DNA of 64,000 nucleotides from Neurospora tetrasperma FGSC 2508 (lineage: Eukaryota; Ascomycota; Sordariomycetes; Sordariales; Sordariaceae): NCBI RefSeq assembly GCF_000213175.1, contig NW_009799179.1:4814171-4878170 (forward strand), written 5' to 3'. The position numbers were made by a program, and so were the translations under genes. Shown here one piece after another: positions 1 through 11,584 of the stretch (position 1 is the stretch's first letter; the number at the start of each line of letters is the position of its first letter). The notes beneath the pieces are model-generated. The model was given only the letters and a program-made list of their open reading frames with translations, had not been told where the DNA came from and searched no databases.

Positions 1-3000
1 ACAGTTCGGTTCGTGCTCCGTGAGGCCCACATGTATATGGGGTAGGTCTAGACCCGCTCCCGCCTGGCAGCCTTGGAAGAGAAACCAGACAGGCGTTTTG
101 TTGACATAAAAAACCGATCGGTCGCGCAACAAATGTAGGTAACGGCTACCCCAAGCTGCTTTGAGAAGGGATCGTGGATGGCCATGATGGTGTCAAAAGG
201 TCTGCAAGCGAAATTGACAGTCAGCACATCCTTCCGTTGCTCGGCTGCCTTTCTGCACTAGAGATACCTACCCGCCGTGCTCCATACCGGTTGCGACTGC
301 CCTACGCCAGGGGCATGACTGTAGGTATAGAATGAAGCAGGACTGTACAACATTATCACCACAACATGGATGGCATGGATGCTAGGGAGGGAGAACTTGC
401 AATAGCGACATCCGAGTTGGAAGAAAGTGCTGACACTCGACGAAAACGTCCAAGAACGCAGTACGTACACCACCTAGTAGTGACTGGCTGACAGTCCAAC
501 ATCATCCCATGGCTCTTCAATCATCTCATGCTCAGGTGACGGTCCGAAATTACCAAATAGCTGGGCTTCCATATGTTCGGTGCTTTTCGCATCGGAAGCT
601 GGCTGTTGGAGGAATAATGGCATTGGATTTCAGTCCACTGTTGTTGACCGGGACTGGAAGCCCAGGCTTCTTTACGCTACCTCTATCCATGGTGCGAAGA
701 GGTGCATGCCCTACTGGCACTAGGGGCTACGCAGTATCGTCTATCCCTACTACCTAGTTTGGTGGTGTGCTAATAAGGTGGAAGGTACGCAGTACATGAC
801 ATAGGTAGCATGTAGACGGCAGGTGGCCTGTGCAGTCGATCGACGACCTCATCCCCAAATTGGACGCGGGGTTAATTTTGACTCGGCCAACAGGGGCACT
901 CTTCTTTTCCTGCCCTGTCCATTTTTCCATCCGACAGCAACATGGATTACCAACACCATATTTCCTGAGCATTGCCTTTAGTTTCCAGCACTGGCTTTCT
1001 GTCTCACATTTTCCATCCAAGAGAGACTACCCAGGACGGGATTTGTATTGGTCTTTCAAAGGCAGCGGCACATTCCTTGGACCAAGCAGCCTCTGTCACA
1101 CATGAACACCTAGGATCTCATTCATCGGTTGTCAAATAAACGCATTGCCCGATCCGCTCGGTCATCACACAGCTGTGACGGTGTACGCAGTGCAACGACA
1201 ACGCCCAGCTCCCACAAAGTTTTGCTAAATACTGACATACCAACCTTATCAGTACAACAGCAAGATACCGTAATCGGCCCGCCACTCGAGCTTTAGATGT
1301 TGCATTTTACGGACGCGACGTTCTCATGCAATCCGTCACTGAATTTGAAACTCCCCGTACATGAATCCCAATTGTACGATATCCGTGGGTGTCCGTACTG
1401 CGCCATCACCTCCAGTCACGGAGTCACGGTGTTGATGTCAGATGTCCTTAAGCGACACGGATCTCGACAACTGCCGCTCCCGGTCTCTCCATCTGCGACG
1501 GCTCGACATTCCAAAATGTTTGGAGTTTGGCCGTCTGTCTCATCCACCGCACACTGTCATCACCATAGCGACATGTTGAGTGGGAGAGATACCCAACCAA
1601 CATGGCTATCACACAGTTTTTGCTGCTTCCAGTGCGGCAGGTAATGTAACCCTACTAAATTTTCCTCGCCCTCCTACATAGGCACCCCCTTTTCTCGGTA
1701 CCGCATATTCGTTCTTTCACTCTGAACACCCACAGACCTCGAACACCGGGATTTGGAACCGCTCTGTTCTGCTCTTTTCGGTTTTAACTGCCCGGCTTTG
1801 TAGTTTTTGAAGAGTCTTCCCTCTAGGCTAGCTGGGACACCCTGACCATGTGGCCCATCGCGCGGTCACTTCCCGCTGGCATCTTATCTGTTCCCTCGCT
1901 TTGCTGGCTTTGTTAATCAGTATTCTCTTGGGTGGCACCTCCCCAGAAGAATGGTCACGATTCCGAAATTTGAAGCGGCTCGAGAACGCCACTGCACCAT
2001 TCGAGCTTCTGGAACCACAAGTTCCATCCAATGCCAAGCTTCAAGTCCCAAGCCACAACCATCCAATTTCGCTACTGCACCCTCCTCCCCAAGATCTCGT
2101 ACTCAAGTGTGCACCCGCTGTGGCAGCGTGGCTTCACATTGTTATGTTGGTAACGGCGTCTTGGAAGAGCCAATGCTCGCTCAGCACACGTTAGTGCGCA
2201 ATTCTGGTTCCGGTGTCCCGGCGCCAACCCAACAATCTCCAAACCATCACGAAGCCGTTTTTGGCCTAGAACAAGGCGCCGTGCCACATGGATTGGACCT
2301 TGGGTGGGGTGACGCTCTCCAACGGCTTTCGGCACCATGTCCGACTTTCCTTGATGGGCTTAGGGTTTGATTACGTATATGTGATTCAGTTGTTGTTCTC
2401 CCCCTATCTCCCCGAACCCTCTCCTCTGTTTCGGAAGACCTTGACGTTTGCGGCTCTCTTTCCTATCCTCTGACTGTTCGAATATCCTGGGCTACGGTGG
2501 TCCCTCTGGGAGTGTATTCTTGTTGGAGGGTTGTCCCCGAATCAGCTTGGCCCTCCAATAATCTGGATACGAAAGGGCAAACACTTCCCATTGCGATCTT
2601 CCGGTGGGCCTGACGAGGCCGTTACCTTGAAGAACATCTAGTGTATTCTTGATTTTCGAAGACAGGGCAGCCCTAACAACAACATAAATGTACCCTGATA
2701 ATGTCCAAGGGACGACTGGGAGCCGTTTTCGGGACACTGTTGGTGGTTGGTTTTTTTCCAACTCAGCTCAAATCCATCATCTCGCCTCGAGGTTCTTCCC
2801 TTGTAGAAAGGGCTTCGTATAGGTTTCGCTGGGACGGATTGGAGGGAGGACCTCAGAGAGCGGTGAAGTGGCTTTTGTTGGACAAAAGCGGATGATGGTA
2901 CACAGCATAACGATGGGACAACTGCTACTAGTACCGGATGATGGACGGATTTGAAGTTTCTGGTGCCGGAATGGTGGAAACCCTTTGTCTGGGCCAGATC

Positions 3001-4010
3001 TACAGCTGTCGTCCTTCAACGGAAAGCTGTTTTGGTGGTTTGTCACTGATTCAGCCCGCAGTGCGAGGCGAGGTGTGCGAAAAAATAGCCCGAACACACT
3101 TACTAACTAAAACATACCAGATAGTATTCGATCTTTCCTTCGCACATCTCACGAGGCTTGTGGCCATGGATAAATGCTAGGATAAGATAATCGTTGACAC
3201 ACGAGATTGCAACCCGCAAGCTAAGACTAGTATCGTTTCAGCGGACTCGATGTAACAGAAAGGCCCGAGCGAACGGCTAGAACACGAGGAGCATGTTGAG
3301 AAGAAATGAAGAGTCCAGCAAAATCTCGGTGCGCCACTGGCATGCCAAAAGCTACCACATGGCTACTCAATTAATCAACTTCGAAGACCATGATTCGGGG
3401 AATGGCAAGTCAATGAGAACCAACTCTTGAGCGTTACTCGGTGGTGTACAACACTGGAACAGCTTATTCACCTATCATACCCCAAGTTATTCAAGGAATC
3501 AGACTATGGAAGGTTGTTCACCTGATGATCGATCTCTTCCAGGTCACACCTCATTATTCACCGAAAACACCATCTCTGTTTCTGGCTGAATTTGCATCAA
3601 GTTCATCAACATATGTTGGCTATTCGTGCGCTCTATGCCTGAGCACACGACCAAGTGCTCTGACCACGTCTCTTCAGGGGCACACCTCACGCTACACAGT
3701 GCACATGGCAGGTGTTCGTGCTGCACGCATGCATGATCCTAGTAGAAAGAATTGTGTTCCTGCATGATACAACGACGCTATCACCGAACCCGTCATGGTC
3801 CGGTCTTAGTACTCTCCGACTGCAGTACACGTAGTTTCTATGAAAGGCGGGCACGGGCTCAACGGGGGAAAGAGGGAGGTGGGGCGGGCGCACCGGCTAG
3901 CGTAGGCACACGAGTGGCTACCTCAATAACCAGAAAAAGTTTCAAGGTACCGCGTAGTGGCATGCCGTCAAGATGATAGTTCAAAGAACAGGCAGAAGAT
4001 TAGGCCGATA

Positions 4011-4200
4011 CAGTAAAAACCTCTTGCTTTTGCAAACGAATCCGACAGCCAAGATTCTTGCAAAAGGGTGGGGGTCCTGCAAAAGAGAGTAGTATCGGAC
4101 TGTATTCCCAGCTATTTGGAGGGTTCGCGGACAGTTAAAATCCTTGGAAAAAGGGGGGATTTTAGTATAAGGGGGCTTGCAAAAACAAAAGTTTTTACTG
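4011..4200. mobile_element. 190-bp mariner-type MITE
   Basis: A non-coding element bounded by TA on both sides (4009-4010 and 4201-4202), the target duplication of Tc1/mariner elements. Its ends are inverted repeats: the left begins CAGTAAAAACCTCTTGC and the right end, reverse-complemented, begins CAGTAAAAACTTTTGTT. The first 10 nt are identical, and a matching TTTTGCAA block follows in both arms. Subterminal copies of a TTGCAAAA-like word recur inside (near 4030, 4056, 4077 and 4173). No transposase is present, so it would depend on a transposase supplied elsewhere. Structure is seen directly; superfamily is inferred from the TA duplication and the CAGT start. Confidence 0.8.
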
Positions 4201-5160
4201 TATGTTTTCGAAAGGCTACCTACCTACGGGGCCCCCGCCGATTCAGTTCCTTTGTCAATCGACACAAGAGGCAAGTGCTGTAATGGAAATCGCAAGACAT
4301 CATGAAAACCGGACCGAAATCGCTAGGCAGAAGCCCAACTAAAGGAACGTGCCTTAGAAAACCCCGTGAAGTCTTTTCAAGAGTTCCCAAACCTCCAAGA
4401 ATAGCTAGGCACACTATCACGAAGTCATACTGGATTGGCCGAGTCGGTTGTCCTCGTTTATTTGGCGAAGACCATTTTGTCTTGATGTAGGCATGTTTCT
4501 GGACCCTTTTCTCCACCAGCCGTTTTTCAATCATTTGTTCCCACCGGCCGTGGCTCTACCCCACGGGGACTTTCAGTTACTCATCCCGATCGATGGTCGG
4601 TCTAGACAACAAGCGGATGATAATTCGGAGTTCTGTGGGTATCGTACGCCACTTTTACGCACATCGCGAAAAAGGAAATCTGGAGTGGGAGTGAGCTCAA
4701 GATGAAAGGAGTATGGCTTTGTCTGTAGGGAACAGTCTGGGGAGTTGTGAAGATATGCAAATGATGAATGGATTCCCCCCTCTCTCTCTGAATATGCCAT
4801 TCACCTGACCAACATCATCTCAGTCTCTCTCAGTCTCACTACGAGCAGCAACAGCAGTGTTACGGACTCCTCACAAGATTTCGATCACACTACACTAATT
4901 TAATGTGAGAGTCATGTGGCATCAATACATATCGGGGACACTACAGCATTATGAACCCTAACTCTCTCAGCAGTGGCAGAGAATCATAGTAAGAATATCT
5001 TTTGACAAGTGAAACCGCTTCGCCCATCCACACACCACGCACGAAAAGAGGCCGAGATTCAGATTTCTTCCCCAACATTCCCATGGTTTCGAAGTTGTTT
5101 CTCTACATGTATAGGCAGCTTCTGTTTCACAATTCTAGCTGGCATCTGACCATTACAAGC

Positions 5161-5199
5161 TTTTTTTTTTCTTTCCATTTGGTGTGTTTGTGTGTGTGT
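5161..5199. repeat. Poly-T and (GT)n microsatellite
   Basis: A run of T at 5161-5170 is followed by an interrupted GT repeat (about 5182-5199). Simple low-complexity DNA with no sign of function. Confidence 0.7.
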
Positions 5200-5843
5200 C
5201 TATTATTTGAATGCTCTTCCATATACTCGCAACTAAACGAGCCAAGTTGAGCCAATTGCGCATTGAACGCCACCAACAGTGAATGCAAATGCACAATCTA
5301 TGGTATAATGGTCTTAGGCCGAAGTGGAAACTCCAAAAAGCAAGTTAACGGGGAAAGTTGGAGGGAAGGCACTAATGTGTAGAAAAAAAACACGATCCAC
5401 GTGAAGCAGAAAAAGAGCAAAGTCAAAGAGAGACACTATCGAATCAAGAAAGGATGTATCTTGTTATCAAATGTTGGAAACTTCTGATACATAATTTTTG
5501 GGTACTAGCAAAAGTAGATAATGAAAAAAAAAGTGGACGAATAAGGGGGAAGTGCCATACTGCTGGTTGTTTGCCACAAGCCAGTCGGACAGAGAGAACA
5601 CTTTGATAACTAAACATTGACTCTTAACAGGAAGCGCTTACCATAAACAACGACTTATTCTCGTAGGGACGACAGGGTGCGAACGCTTATATTTGATTTT
5701 CTATATAGACTCCCGAAGTAAAGAATGAAACTAACTATATAACAGCACAGAAAGGATGGAATACTTACGAATGGAACCGGCGAACTTGTGCAGATGCGAA
5801 AACAAATCAGAAACCAGATTTCCCCTTGATCGAGTGCATCGTA

Positions 5844-7748
5844 CTACTCACCAAATTGCGAACTTCGTTTCTGAAAATCCTCAAGACGGTTGATGACCTC
5901 CTTGAGACTCGGTCGGTCAAAGTAGTTCTCGTTCCACTCACCACGCTCTTTCATCTCATGTCGCATCTGCAAAAAGTCTTCTGCAGCTTTGACCTCTGTG
6001 ATCCACCAGTTCTTCGCGACTTGAAGAACCTCTCCTTCTTCTTCGTCTTCCTCCCTATCAGTGACAGTACCATCAAGTAAACAAGACCCTTGGTGAGTGT
6101 CTTTCTCGTGCACCAAGACCAATTTACTGCCCCGCCGCGTGATCAGGCTCGACAAAACCCCCCTTCGACCCCTGGTACACTGATCCACCAAGTCTCGCAG
6201 CCCAGTAGGGGTTTGTCTCATCGCTGGGAACTGCAAATCAGGCTCGCGAGCATAGGACTGCCAGAAAGCGGCCTTGTCCGGGCCACTCTGGCCTTCGAAG
6301 ATGCACCAGAGTAGTTTTCCCAACATATATACTACCGCTGCCTCCTGTTCCACCTTTGAGAGGCATAGCCATGCGATGTTGAAGCTGGTGTGACCTTCCG
6401 GCCGTTGGCTGTAGTTTTCACAGGTTTCTAGGGCTTCCCAGTCTGGCAACTCCCGCGTGAGCAGAGCGGCGTATCTCGCTATGATGTCCTCGGGTATGCA
6501 GAGGCCCAGATCATTGTCTTCGAGCAAGCTGTCACTGGCTAGGATGCGTACGTAATCCAGGGCGTTCACCTCAGGCGCGCCAAACTCGCACCACAGCCCG
6601 CGCTGCTCGAAGTCTACCATGACTATGTCTCCGGCCTCGGAAAGGAGGATGTTGTCAAGACGGAGATCGGGATAGTACATCTGGCCTTTGTCATGAATGT
6701 GTAACAGACCCTGAGCCAGCTGGATAGCCCATTTAAGTTGGTCTTTGAGCGCAGGCTGCCCATGGATGCGAAGGAGCGGTAGGGTGTCTCTGAGGCCTCC
6801 ACCTGGATGATAGGGTATAATGAACCCGACGACTGCGTTCTTGCCTCCAAATTGACACTGCTTGGTCACAAGACGTACCGGACGTGAGATGACATGGGGG
6901 TGGGGTGGCATCTGCAGCAGATTACGCAGTTCGGTGTAGAGGTATTTGGTGCCGCTGGTCAAGGCCTTCAAGATCCAGAGCTTCCTCTTCTTCGCCCTTG
7001 TTCCGTTGGCGGTGTCGTCTGTGGCCATGGCCATCCCACGATCACTATCATCATCTTCTATGCAAACAAGGCACACACTCTCGGTAAGTTGACGCACGAT
7101 GTGGAGCTTGAAGATGTCTATCGGCTCCGGAAGATTATCCTGAGGCAGACCAAGGTGGGCTCCGAGCTTCGAAAGTCCAAGGAGCTGTCCCTCGAGGTGG
7201 AACGTTTGGGCAATAGTAATTTTGATGTTACGGATATCAAACTCAAGATTCTCAAAGATGATTCGGGATCCAAAGGGCAAGTTCCTGCTATACATCTCAG
7301 CAAAGCTATGTTTGTTGTCGCCCTGTTGACTTGATTGAGTCCACGCTTGCAGTGTTCGCAGGATATGACGCGAAATGCCGAGCCTCTGTACTCGGACGGT
7401 ATCCTTCGTGTGGAAAGCGGCATCTAGGTCGAGGAGGTCCCGTAGCCGTTGGCAGCTGCCCGCTTCCTGAGGGAGGAACACATCAAATCGAAGGGGCGGG
7501 ATATGGTTTCCTAAGAACAGAGGCAGTGCACAAAACTGAGTTCCTTGGCCGGTACACCCATCGATTCTCCAAAGGGGGTTTTCCAGTAACTCGAGACTAT
7601 CGATTCGGTTCTTGGGGTTCAGTTGGGAGTGGAGCCACGACTGAGATTCTGGCTCGGTGGAATGAGGGCTTGAGGAATTTGGAACGCTCGGTACAAAGGC
7701 AGCTGTCGGGTGGATAACGTTACGGATGGAGGCTGAAGTGAGCTTCAT
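5844..7748 (-). CDS. Divergent fungal protein kinase (DFE motif)
   Basis: Single long exon, 634 aa from ATG at 7748. The first ~250 residues match no domain I know. A kinase-like domain follows, with a VAIK-type Lys (K261, LWILK), a C-helix Glu (E273, YTELR), a catalytic-loop equivalent YPDLRLDN (D361, N366; HRD His replaced by Tyr-Pro, Lys replaced by Arg), VDFE in place of DFG (D379), and an APE at 391-393. The catalytic Asp, Lys and metal-binding residues remain, so activity is possible although the fold is atypical. The 3' end is uncertain: CAATTTG is followed directly by a perfect donor (GTGAGT, 5851) and an acceptor at 5785, which would swap the last residues for a short VRRFHS tail ending at 5765. 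The family seems Pezizomycotina-specific; substrate unknown. Confidence 0.85.
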   Translation of the reverse strand: MKLTSASIRNVIHPTAAFVPSVPNSSSPHSTEPESQSWLHSQLNPKNRIDSLELLENPLWRIDGCTGQGTQFCALPLFLGNHIPPLRFDVFLPQEAGSCQRLRDLLDLDAAFHTKDTVRVQRLGISRHILRTLQAWTQSSQQGDNKHSFAEMYSRNLPFGSRIIFENLEFDIRNIKITIAQTFHLEGQLLGLSKLGAHLGLPQDNLPEPIDIFKLHIVRQLTESVCLVCIEDDDSDRGMAMATDDTANGTRAKKRKLWILKALTSGTKYLYTELRNLLQMPPHPHVISRPVRLVTKQCQFGGKNAVVGFIIPYHPGGGLRDTLPLLRIHGQPALKDQLKWAIQLAQGLLHIHDKGQMYYPDLRLDNILLSEAGDIVMVDFEQRGLWCEFGAPEVNALDYVRILASDSLLEDNDLGLCIPEDIIARYAALLTRELPDWEALETCENYSQRPEGHTSFNIAWLCLSKVEQEAAVVYMLGKLLWCIFEGQSGPDKAAFWQSYAREPDLQFPAMRQTPTGLRDLVDQCTRGRRGVLSSLITRRGSKLVLVHEKDTHQGSCLLDGTVTDREEDEEEGEVLQVAKNWWITEVKAAEDFLQMRHEMKERGEWNENYFDRPSLKEVINRLEDFQKRSSQFGE

Positions 7749-8605
7749 TGTGTCTTACTGACTTCCGAAGAAGTCTCGCCGAAGGGTGGAATATACACTG
7801 CTTGAGGTATGGTGGCCGTGAACACTATGACTCGAGAATTGCGTTAGCAAAACGCGGACAAAGCACCCGATGGAGATACTAACAGTAAGGGTTTTGCTGG
7901 CAACGAGCAGTTGTCTCAGGATGTCCTTCTCATCAACAACTGGGGCTGACTGTCCAAATACAGGTAGTGGATCGCGACCACTTTGGACTCTGACAACGCA
8001 AGAAATGCGAGAAAGTGGCTAAGGTGATCGCAATGGACAGCCACAGTTATCGATGCAGAAGTGACTCAACGCCAATCTGCAAGAATACAAGGATGACACG
8101 AAGATGCTGGAAAAGGGAGCTTATTTCAGCTAGTTAGCCCATATTCAATGTTTTCGATTTTCATTTGACATGACAGTACATGCCAACAGAATGTCAAGAT
8201 CAAGAGATGATGGCACCCGAGCAGGAAAGAGCCATTTGGCCGTCTCAAGGCTGGCCCCTTCCCCTCTCCCGGAGAAGGAAAAAAAAAAAGAAAAGGAAAG
8301 AGCCAAACACCCGACGTCGTCGTCACCCGAGAGTGGGAAAAAAAGAAAGAACGTTGGGTTGGAGAACGAAAAGAAAGCTCTTGCCTATTTCTTTTGCAAT
8401 TGTGGGTATCAGATTCGGATCTGGCCGTCAGAGGAGGGTGCGGCCGGGATTTGGCACTGCAGGTCGAGTCGGAGTTGTATTGAGCTGGCCCGATTGACTG
8501 AGGACTGTCAACGACGCTGGAGTCGTAAGGTGTAAATACTTCAACATGTGAGTATGCCTCCTTTGGTACTTAATCCAGCACGGTATATTCGAAGGGCCAG
8601 TCTCC

Positions 8606-8905
8606 TTAGTTGCTGTCAATCTCAACATCGCGGCGAGGCTCATATCCGTCAATAGTCCACTTGCTGCATGGCCGGTACGTGATGTGGACCATCGTGGCAG
8701 GGTCTCGACCCGCCCGAACTCTCACCGAGTGTTTGCTACAGTGGAAACCATGCAGGAGTATCCCAGAATGGACAAAAATGGCAGAACTGTTGTCGCTGAT
8801 TGTGCTGTTGGCCCTCATGTTGACAGTTTGCTCGCGGATCAAGCTGGCCTTCGGATACCAATGTCCTTGCGGCCATTCGTTTCCATTGGCGGTTGACATG
8901 GACAT
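8606..8905 (-). CDS. Possible small hypothetical protein (99 aa)
   Basis: An ATG-initiated open frame with tandem start Mets (MSMSTANGNEW) and a balanced amino-acid mix. No family is recognised; there is no signal peptide, transmembrane segment or clear motif. It overlaps a plus-strand frame of similar length (8610-8951), so only one of them, or neither, can be real. Kept because its composition looks more protein-like than other shadows in this gene-free stretch. Confidence 0.2.
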   Translation of the reverse strand: MSMSTANGNEWPQGHWYPKASLIREQTVNMRANSTISDNSSAIFVHSGILLHGFHCSKHSVRVRAGRDPATMVHITYRPCSKWTIDGYEPRRDVEIDSN

Positions 8906-11584
8906 ACTTTCAACTCACCTAGTGATGACGCGCAATGGGCAATCGTACTGAACCAACAAAGCAATATGGCACTTGGCGAATTGAGCAACAAACACCAAAA
9001 TGGGTGCTTGGCACACAGGGATTGCTACACTCGACCTCTATCCTCATCTGAGGTTCGTTTCATGAAGCCATCCAAAGAGCCAGTGTCATAGCTCGTTGAA
9101 TGAGAGCAACAGACCGTGTTAGTACGCGTGCTGCGGTTCTTCCTAGATGTGGGATAATGCTCATGTCCCAAGGCCTAGATCATGATATCTCTCATACTTC
9201 AGCGTACATACAGTAATTGGCACTCCCCACGTTGTGTCTTCATGATCTTCAACTCTTCGTGACTGAGAGATCCTTCTAGAGACCAGTATCAGTTTCGCTT
9301 GAGTCGAGGAAAGAGGGGAGTATCCTGATCAAGTGCGGTTCATGAGTATAGCATCACTGCAGTTGATGATATCTACGTTTCGTCCTTGAGGCCGTAGAGG
9401 CCGTACGGCTCGCTGAGATCCGGTTGATTCGAAAGCATGTTAGAGTAGACCTGACTTGGGAATCGACACATGTCCCATACTGCGTGAAAGGCGTTAGAAG
9501 TTTTCTTCCTGAGCTACCTATTGGACATTCCCTCAGTCATAGCCACTGTTTGATTCTTGAAAGCAGTTAAATGACCTTTCAAGATCTTCTACACAACACT
9601 CCAAGAACAAGAGTAGTTCAGTGTCGTCATGGGAAATCCAGGCCCCTGGTCTGGAGAAGAATGAACGACGTGAGTGTTGTCTAAGGACAAAGGCCTATGT
9701 TACCAGCTGTTAGCGACATTTCTGAAACTCGTAACCAGACCACGCTGCAGGAAAAGATCGAATTACTGTCGAGCGTTGTCTTGACAATGATTTATGGCCG
9801 GCCTTTCACGAACAATGTCCACCAAGTGGCAGGAAGCTACCGCATCTGTCGTCACTGTCCGGTGGTGGTCTCCCACAGCCGATGAGCTCGAGCGAAATGT
9901 AGCTGAATCCGATATCTACGTACATTCAACTTGATCAAACAGTAGGTTTTCCGCATACATGGAAGCTTTTTCAGCTGGAGGCTCTAGTCCGCCCTGACAA
10001 ACACGTGGGCTTGGGAGCTTGGTGGTATTGCAGCGGTCTCAATTGCTGCTCTGGCAACACTTGGCTCAGTCGCTTTGTGAGTGTGAGATGTGTGACCTCG
10101 TTTCCATGTAGTGTAATATATTTTTAACATGGGTTCTGGAAGACGTTTATCGCCGCGTCAATGCTGCGATGATCTACGCCGCACCGTTCAAGCTATCTCC
10201 CATTGGATGTGTCTGGCATCGACGAAAACCGCGATCGCAACTGGCCAATATTATCCAGCATGCTCTCTCATGAGCGTATCACGAGACTCGATCCGTGATA
10301 TCGTTTCATATGCCCTTGGTGGTAAGAATCGACCTGTCACATATCGAGGTACCCGATGTGTAGCTGCCAACAGCTTATCGAGACAGAGTCAATGGACCCC
10401 ACACAACGAACACCACTGGAACATATCCACATACGAGCTTCCACTCTCCTTCAAGGCCAAACCGGTCTGACGGTAGGATCGACCAAGACAGACCGGAGGC
10501 TGGTGAAACGAGTCTAAGTATTGGGGTGGGAACAACGAGCCAATGCGTCGAGCGGACGGACCTTGAAAGAGACGAAAACAGAATGAGATGCGTTGGCGAA
10601 TAGGACTGCACGTGCACTCATTTGCCAACGGTGTGTTTTATATATGATGACTTCGTTGCCTGATCCGAAAATAGTTCAGACTTCCAACTGTCCTGGACAG
10701 CGTGACAACGAACGATATGTTGACCGTGGACAATGCGATGTGGTCGTTTGATAGAGATCATTGCGAATACTTGTCAAAAGAAGGGCCAAGATAAACAAAA
10801 AAAGGGGAATGTCGTCCGGGCGAGACCGCAAGCTGCGGTTATCGGAAATAGATAGGTTGTTGGGGGTCTGATGTCGAATCAAGGAGAAGACTGCGGGAAC
10901 TCGGTAGGAAACCCGAGATGCTGGTTCAACGAGGAGGGACACTTTCACCTTGCAACCGCAATTCACGCGACTTTTGTGTTGATCAATCAGTGCGAGGGGG
11001 TCGATGGACTCCTCCTGTTGTTGGAGGCGGTTCTGGCGGCTTGAAGGAAGTGAGCAGGAAATAATCCCTCCCAATCTTGGGACAGCAGAGTATGTAGTCG
11101 GGTCGGGGGTCGGGGTCCGGCGTCCGGCCTACCACGTGAGTGAGGCATCGGATACTGCCTGCCCTGTCTCGAGCCTGTTCTCTGAGGTGGCCCCTGTTCT
11201 CTCCCCGCAATGTACCTCGCAGCTGACAGTGCTCTGGGCAGGCAACTACTGTACAGTATGCACTCTGTCTACGGTTGCCTTGTAGGCTCAGGGGGGGTTT
11301 TAGGGAGCTGGCAAAAAGTGGATCGATGTTGACTATCTCGACTCCACCAAACGCGTGGATAGAAATTGAGCAAAGGCCGGACGGCCGCCTTGCTGGGCTC
11401 AGCCATCAAGGTTCCTACCAAGCATTTCATTAATATCACGAAAACACCATCTGCCATTCGTGTGTGATCGATAACAGATTCATCTCCTGCCAGACGTATA
11501 TGTCAAGCCAGCCTGAGGCTCGATGATACCACCTGGCTACACCCCCGCATTCAGTGATCCGATACCTTTTACCTGTCTCCTTCG

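Larger units (their letters stand above)
1..5764. other. Gene-poor 5.8 kb
   Basis: No reading frame here has the length, composition or splice signals of a gene. The longest open frames (1297-1644, 1850-2194, 1951-2370, all +) overlap one another, are rich in Cys/Ser/His and match no family I recognise. The stretch holds the MITE at 4011-4200 and a T-tract plus (GT)n microsatellite at 5161-5199. The last part probably contains the 3' UTR of the kinase at 5844-7748 (-). Confidence 0.6.

Noticed and set aside
1951-2370. 139-aa plus-strand frame
   Set aside because: Overlaps other frames of similar length, Ser/Pro/Cys-heavy, no domain and no splice context.
8170-8535. 121-aa plus-strand frame with a Lys/Glu-rich core
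   Set aside because: The core is an A-rich purine tract (8277-8300 and 8338-8350) translated as Lys/Glu; no family match.
9816-10080. Segment reading TWAWELGGIAAVSIAALATL, resembling the start of fungal DUF3176 membrane proteins
   Set aside because: Only about 25 residues match the pattern, a stop follows directly and no downstream domain is visible; could be chance.
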